A stretch of 64,000 nt of DNA. Origin: Paulownia fortunei (taxonomy: Eukaryota > Streptophyta > Magnoliopsida > Lamiales > Paulowniaceae). The stretch lies in contig CM033121.1 of assembly GCA_019321725.1 (NCBI GenBank), positions 2,418,001 to 2,482,000 on the forward strand, read 5' to 3'. The position numbers and the translations under genes are program-made. Positions 58,302-64,000 of the stretch are shown here, piece by piece. The notes beneath the pieces are model-generated. The model was not told the origin of the DNA. It saw only the letters and a program-made list of their open reading frames with translations, and ran no database searches. Numbering within the stretch: the stretch's first letter is position 1; each line of letters opens with the position of its first letter.

Positions 58302-61300
58302 GTCTCCTATTCTTCCCAGAACAGGAAATACAAACCTGATCAGAGCAAAGCAGATGGAAGCAGCAAGCAGAAGCCAATCAAGACTATCTTTCGTATTTTT
58401 AGATAAAAATCCCAAGAATGCAAATCAATGTGCTATTTTGAAAAGGATAATATCATTAAGTCTCACTTCGGACATAAATATAGCACAAGCACTTTCTTTT
58501 AAATGAATTCCATCTCTACTAAATCCAAACTGAACATTCAACCAACAGCATTAATTTCTAATAGTTCATGTTTGGCTTCACAATCATTATATTTATAAGC
58601 AATAATACCTGCAATTCGAAGCACATGTTTAAAGTTGAAGAAGAGCAAGCATTCATCAAGATCCTAATCATTCAATAAAAGGCTTACTTTCAATTGAACT
58701 CAATTTCATCACATAATTAATAATCTAAAAAAAATCAACTTTATTCAGTTTCTGAAAACCATATTTGGAATGTCAACCTTAGGCAACTGTTACACCTCAG
58801 ATGACAGTGATGATAAAAGGCTCAAGATACCAACTATTCAAAACATTGGGTTCTTCTAAGCTCTAAGACAACTTCCTAAGAAATACTATATCTCCTTGTT
58901 CGACTTCAGTATTTCTATTTCGTGCATCAATTCTTGCTAACACCTATCTTCGCTATAATTATAATCAAGAAAACATAAAACCAATAAAAATCAAGCTTCA
59001 TTTGTTCTTAAACATCAACCTACAGCTGAAAAAATGAGTAAATCAATTGGAAATGCCAAAAGAAGCTTATTCCAACATCAAGAATTGGGCAAAATGAATT
59101 CTTTTTATGATTTCCTAACATTGCATTAACCACCAAAGTGGCATCATAAATCAAGCATGATACTGAATCAGCTCAAATGCCCAAGAACATCCCATCAAGA
59201 AACACCACTATCATAATCAAAAAAATAATATTGAAAGCAACATACAATCATACCCCACAAATCAAATCAGCAACTAAACACTTTAAGCAAAAAACTCAAT
59301 CAGCATATTAAGATAGATACATCCATACATAAAGTGTGTTGTGTGTGAGAGAGAAAGAGATGTGTGGATTCAAGATTTTTCTTTTTCAATTACCTATTGC
59401 CTGTATGAGATCAGATCTACCAGAGGGAGAGAATTTGAGTCTATACTACTGCGTATGGAGCCATGAAAGTATTAATTGAGCAAGATATTTTGCTTCCAGT
59501 CATTTATTGACTCTTCCAGGTAAGGTGGCACTGTAGAGTCTGGAGTTTAGTGGAGTGAGGGTCGGTAAGTGATGAAGTGGGAATGGAGTGGCTAAATTTG
59601 GAGTGGAGATAGAGGTTTTCTGTAGGGACACAAAATACAAAATACATACAGGGAGGCCCTCACGTTTTATACGTGCATGAGAGTAATGATTTAATTTGGA
59701 AATCCCCTAAAATAAGTGATATATCAAAAAAATCCCTAACATAAGTGAAATATCACACCCCCCCCCCAAAAAAAAAAAAAAAAAAACAAAAACAAAAAAA
59801 GAGCTAACTTTTACCAATCCTAACAAATGAAATATCCAATGACTCAAAATAGAGATAATAAATAATATATGGAATGTTGAGACCCAAGACTCCCAAATTT
59901 GATTTTATTATTAATTTTATCTTTAAAGTTTGTTTAATTGTTAATTGTTATAATCTTAATGTATTAATTTATTCAAGTTTTTTCTAAAAAAATGTAATAA
60001 GCCAACGTCTCAAACCAAATCTCTTCTATTCATAACATATTTATAAGAGATTATATTAAAATCCCGAGTAAGATAGAGTATTTGCATATAGTGAATTGGA
60101 GAATTTTTTTTTGATGAAATAAATAAACACAAATGCAAAACACAATTTTTTTAGGAAAACTCAAAGATGAGATATGAACTTGAATAGATTTATCAACTCA
60201 TTTATCATTTAAGATTCTTTTTATTATTTTATTTTATTTTATTGAAAATTTCTAGCATGATGAACTTTACTAGATGTGACCAAGAGCCCTTGTTTCACTA
60301 GTAGGGTAGGCATTATTGTTGGTTTTAGTAAGGCAACCCTTTTTGGTTGTACCCTCTTTATCAAGGGATGCTTGAGAGTTGGGTATCCCTAACTTAGTGT
60401 TGACTTCGGTTCTTTGTTAGTATCCCTAACCTTTTGGAGGCTCAAAATTCATCTCACATAAAAGATCTCCAATAGTAATGGCAAAAAAAGAATTAGATAA
60501 CAATTATAATATATTTTTTTTCATTTCAATTTCATTCTGCCGAACATTTACTTATTCTCCTTTATTTAACAAAGAAATCAATGATAATAACACGAAAAAA
60601 ATAATATTAGCGAAATAAGAATCTGATACTTTAGTAATATAAATATATTCGTTAAATAGATTTTATAGTAAATAAATATTTATGATTAATTGGATTTGTG
60701 GACGGATCCATATTTTTGGTAGTTCACTATTTAAATGTACCTAAATTTTTCATCAATAAACCTATCAATAAGCTGTCATAGTCTAATAGATGCAAAACTA
60801 TCATACGTACACATGTTACTTAGTCAAGCATATACTTAGCATATGCCTTAAATCTTGATAACCTTAGTCCACACATTTCAAAAATTAATTTAAAATTCAA
60901 ACAAAATAGACCATATATTTACCTAACTAATAGTAGGAGAATAAACTATATAATTTTCATTATATCTTGAATTAATTATGCGCGTAATTTCGATCTTATG
61001 CCATCTATATTACATTAATAACTTAGTCAGTTTTTCTAGTAGGTGAAGGAATCAAAAGAAGTGATGGGGGCAAAAATTTTGATATACCACATTGTGAAGA
61101 CCAACATAATTAGGTTTTGGCAAATTATGCAAAATTAATTTTGACCAATTCACTCTCAAAGCTTATCCCAAATAAAGTTTGGCCCAACTGATTAATAATT
61201 ACTTATATAACTCAAATACTTAAATAACAAATAATTGTGACAATATTATGTCAAGCACATCATTTATATACTTTACATATTCTATCTCAAATCTTGATGT

Positions 61301-61344
61301 ATGAGAATGAACAAAGAAAAAAGATCATGGGCTAGATTTTTTTT
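58302..61344. other. Upstream of the SPIRAL1-like gene, AT-rich DNA
   Basis: A possible untranslated exon ends near 59393 (minus-strand donor after acaggcaatag). A run of C then A occupies about 59757-59786. The rest is AT-rich with no gene seen. Confidence 0.5.
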
Positions 61345-61645
61345 TAGGGTTGATTATACTTACCTCCCTGTGAAATAATAAATTATTAACTTCTCTTTTT
61401 TGTTTTTTATAATTATAAAAGCTCCCTTTAAGTTTGCTCGGCTAGACCAAATATGGATTGACCATTTTACTCTTGACATAAAATTTTTAAAAACTATCAA
61501 ATTATCATCTTATCAAATCATATTAATCTAAAAAATTTAAAATATATTAAATATATATATTTATTTTTGGCCCCCAGTTATACAAAGAGAGTTTTGATCT
61601 TAGAGTTGAGCAATTAGAATATACCTAATCTCAAATTTTATTGTG

Positions 61646-62306
61646 TTAGGTGTACAAATAAAATCCCACTTTGATTAGAAATGAGAATAGTTATGAATTT
61701 ATAAGTGTAAATAATATCTTTATTTGTATGAGGCATTTTGGATGAAATCCAATAACAAAATTATGAAGGTTTAGGGCTAAAATAGACAATATCATATCAA
61801 TATGGATATAGATGATGTCAGCGGGTTCCCAAATCTTGTATCAGAATATGGATATAGATGATGTCAGCGGGTTCTCAACTCTGATATCAGAGTCATGTCC
61901 TAAAATTAGTCATGTGGAGAAAAATTATCAGAGTCGAACAAAAATGATGAGTCTAGTCGAACAATGCGATTATGGTTGGATTGACTCTCAAGGTAGGTTC
62001 GATGGAGCAAACGTGGTGAAGATAAGTTAAGAAAATAAGCTCACTATTTTTATTAATTTTTCTCCACACGGCTAAGTTTAGCCCCGTTGATGTTACATAT
62101 TTTTACATTAGTATGATATTATCCACTTTGGGTTTAAAGCTCATAATTTTACTCTTAGAATTCATCCAAAATGTTCATACTAATAAATATATTATCCACA
62201 CTTATAAACTCATGATCATTGTATTTCTAAATATTATCCACTCTTATAAATTTATTATCATCGTATTTCTAACTAATATAATGCTTTATTTATACATTTA
62301 ACCTAA
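61646..62306. mobile_element. Long-armed foldback element
   Basis: The left arm (about 61646-61800) and right arm (about 62095-62306) are imperfect inverses over roughly 150-200 bp; for example attttggatga at about 61735 pairs with tcatccaaaat at about 62162. The loop includes a 46-bp tandem duplication and a 72-codon open frame. Long arms suggest a Mutator-like or foldback element. The target duplication is not resolved. Confidence 0.7.
61801..61892. repeat. 46-bp tandem duplication
   Basis: Two adjacent copies start tatggatatagatgatgtca and differ at a few positions. They lie in the loop of the foldback element. Confidence 0.9.
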
Positions 62307-62335
62307 TGTTTTGATCCAATTTAAAGAGGTTTAAT

Positions 62336-62760
62336 CATATGAAACCTAAATCGACTATCTCCCTCCGTTACCTCCATCACCGCCATCCTTCCTTTCTCTC
62401 GACCTCACTATCACAACCCATTTGTCGTATCTCCTCCTCTCTCGACCCCTTCCCATTCTATCCCAATCATATTGCATTTCTCTCTATTTTTCCCTTCGTA
62501 CTCACCCTTTCTTTTTCATCGCCCTCTTCTCTGTTTCCCTCACTTTTCTCTCTCCATCACTTTCATTTTTCGTACCTCTCTCTCCCATGTGTTGCCCATC
62601 CCAAGCTCTCTTTACCCTTACTCCAAGTCCCTCCCTCATCTTTTCAAATTATGCCTTGAAGAAATGAAAAAAAAAAAGTCATAATAGAAAAAGGAGAAAA
62701 GAATTGAGAGAGAAAATAGAGAAGAAAAGAAAAGAAAATAAAGAGAATATTTTTAATTAC
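62336..62760. other. Polypyrimidine tract followed by purine tract
   Basis: About 300 bp of mainly C and T with three overlapping open frames, followed from about 62665 by a purine-rich stretch. The open frames are driven by composition and have no recognisable protein similarity. Confidence 0.55.
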
Positions 62761-63251
62761 TTTTATGTATAAATTAAATTTCATTATGTTTAAAAGTATT
62801 TTTTTTAATTTTAATCCTACAACACTAAAAAAAATACTTTAATAGGTTATTTCTTTTAATAAATGCAAGAATAACTATTAATTTGTTATATAATTGAGAG
62901 AGCAAAAAGATAACCACCAACAATTAATTTTATGGCCTCACACGACTACTTGTATCAATCAAATACTTATATTTTTTAAATAGTATTTTATTATTCTTTT
63001 TTTTTTTATCTAATTATTACATGTACACTCGTTTAAGTTTCACAAGTCTTACAAGGAATATTTTGGTCAACAAAAAAATAAGGATAGTTCGGTGAGGAAG
63101 AAAATAGAAAGTTCACTAATTTTTTTTGTTGATGTTATCATTTGGACAACATTATAAATTTATAAAGAAGATATTTGTAGTTATGAAAAAAAAAAAGGAG
63201 AAAGAAGATGGTAATTTAGCTATTTTAGAGGGTAAATAAATATAATTAACC

Positions 63252-64000
63252 TTTATTTCTATAATTTTTGACTGAATACTTATTTCCCTTGCAATGAAGG
63301 TCAAACTTTATGACCCTCTCCTAAATTATTCATGCCAAACTCTCCACCAATTTAGTAGGACTTTTATGGAAAAACAGAACAACTCTTAACAATTTTCACT
63401 CAACATATGGGGAAAAAATGATTTTGAAATTTGTCTCTAATACAATTTCACAAAATCACAAGGAAAGTGTATAAAACTAAATGACTTAAACTAGGACTTT
63501 TTACCAACATCGGCTATGGTTCTGTTCAAATCAACCACATAGAAATATATATTTATATGTACCTCGTATTCTTTTTTGTTCACATCGAGGACAAATGTTA
63601 TTGTTCCTACTCTGATACTACTGTCCTCTATTTTCTTTTTCTTTTCTTGACAATATAAAAAACTAGTGTAGGTTAGAATTTTTCGGAAAATAACAGTTTT
63701 TCACCATTACCAAGAAGTCAACCATCTCAAGAGGCAAGAGCCCACGTAACTCGGACGACCTAGTTAAATCAGAACACTGTTTAATAATGACTTATCAAAA
63801 TATTTGAGTATAGGCTGTAGAGCAGCAGTAGTATTTTTGAACAAAAATACATTATTATATAAGTTTCCGTTTCCATGTCTGACTCTGCCGGGTTTTGGTA
63901 TGGAGTGACCTTGAAGGCACGCTGATGTATATATCTCACAATATAGTTGTAAAATCAGATGCTTGGCTGTAATCTTGCTTAATCTTCAAGATTCTTCTCT
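63252..64000. other. Window end, no gene seen
   Basis: Less AT-rich toward the end, so it may be the upstream region of a gene beyond the window. I cannot identify an exon. Confidence 0.5.

Larger units (their letters stand above)
61345..63251. mobile_element. Possible large inverted-repeat element
   Basis: AGGGTTGATTATACTTACCTCC at the left resembles the inverse of the sequence ending ATAATTAACCT at 63251 over about 25 bases. No convincing target duplication is visible, so the boundaries and even the existence of the element are uncertain. The interior holds the foldback element below and a long CT-rich tract. Confidence 0.35.

Noticed and set aside
58302..58415. Upstream extension of the SPIRAL1-like frame
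   Set aside because: SPIRAL1 proteins begin at MGRG; the upstream residues are more likely leader or intron sequence.
1..64000. tRNA, rRNA, CRISPR arrays and prokaryotic operon signals
   Set aside because: No cloverleaf-like A/B box pairs, no rRNA segments, and no regular repeat-spacer arrays were seen; the gene structures are eukaryotic.

Overview
This window is nuclear DNA of a flowering plant, most likely a core eudicot. It is AT-rich, has GT-AG introns, long intergenic spacers full of non-autonomous DNA transposons, a degenerate Ty1/copia retrotransposon and many simple repeats. The coding content is that of an ordinary plant chromosome arm. All gene models were assembled by hand by joining splice sites and checking reading phase across every junction.

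Layout. 1-6.6 kb: gene-poor DNA with two non-autonomous hAT-type elements and a diverged tandem repeat. 6.6-17.6 kb (+): a full-length RNA-dependent RNA polymerase 1 gene (RDR1, four coding exons, 1108 aa). Its third intron holds a decayed antisense copia element with 5-bp target duplications, just ahead of the exon carrying the catalytic DLDGD motif. 19.1-23.6 kb (-): a RimP-like ribosome maturation factor with an organelle-targeting N terminus (five exons, 344 aa); a 1.3-kb Mutator-type element sits in its third intron. 26.3-39.6 kb (-): an 18-exon Ste20/Hippo-type kinase, SIK1 (844 aa), with a third hAT-type element in intron 11.

40.3-51.1 kb (-): four intronless genes of one multi-pass membrane protein family that I do not recognise (A, B, C and a divergent D), plus a broken copy of A. 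DNA homology shows that a neighbouring A-B pair was duplicated as a block; one product decayed (psi-A') and the other became C, and unrelated AT-rich DNA separates them. 53.7-55.4 kb (+): COQ4 of ubiquinone synthesis, with the conserved HDxxH...E metal site but an apparent one-base loss in a G run of exon 1. 56.5-58.3 kb (-): a SPIRAL1-like microtubule protein gene (113 aa). 58.3-64 kb: no gene seen; a long-armed foldback element with an internal 46-bp duplication, possibly nested in a larger inverted-repeat element.

The genes are not an operon-like unit; they are independent loci for antiviral silencing, organelle ribosome assembly, Hippo-type signalling, ubiquinone synthesis and microtubule organisation. 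The points most worth a second look are the uncharacterised membrane family and its block duplication, the repeated Thr-Met motifs in the SIK1 N-terminal tail that resemble the animal MST1/2 linker, the COQ4 frame break, and the copia element inside RDR1.
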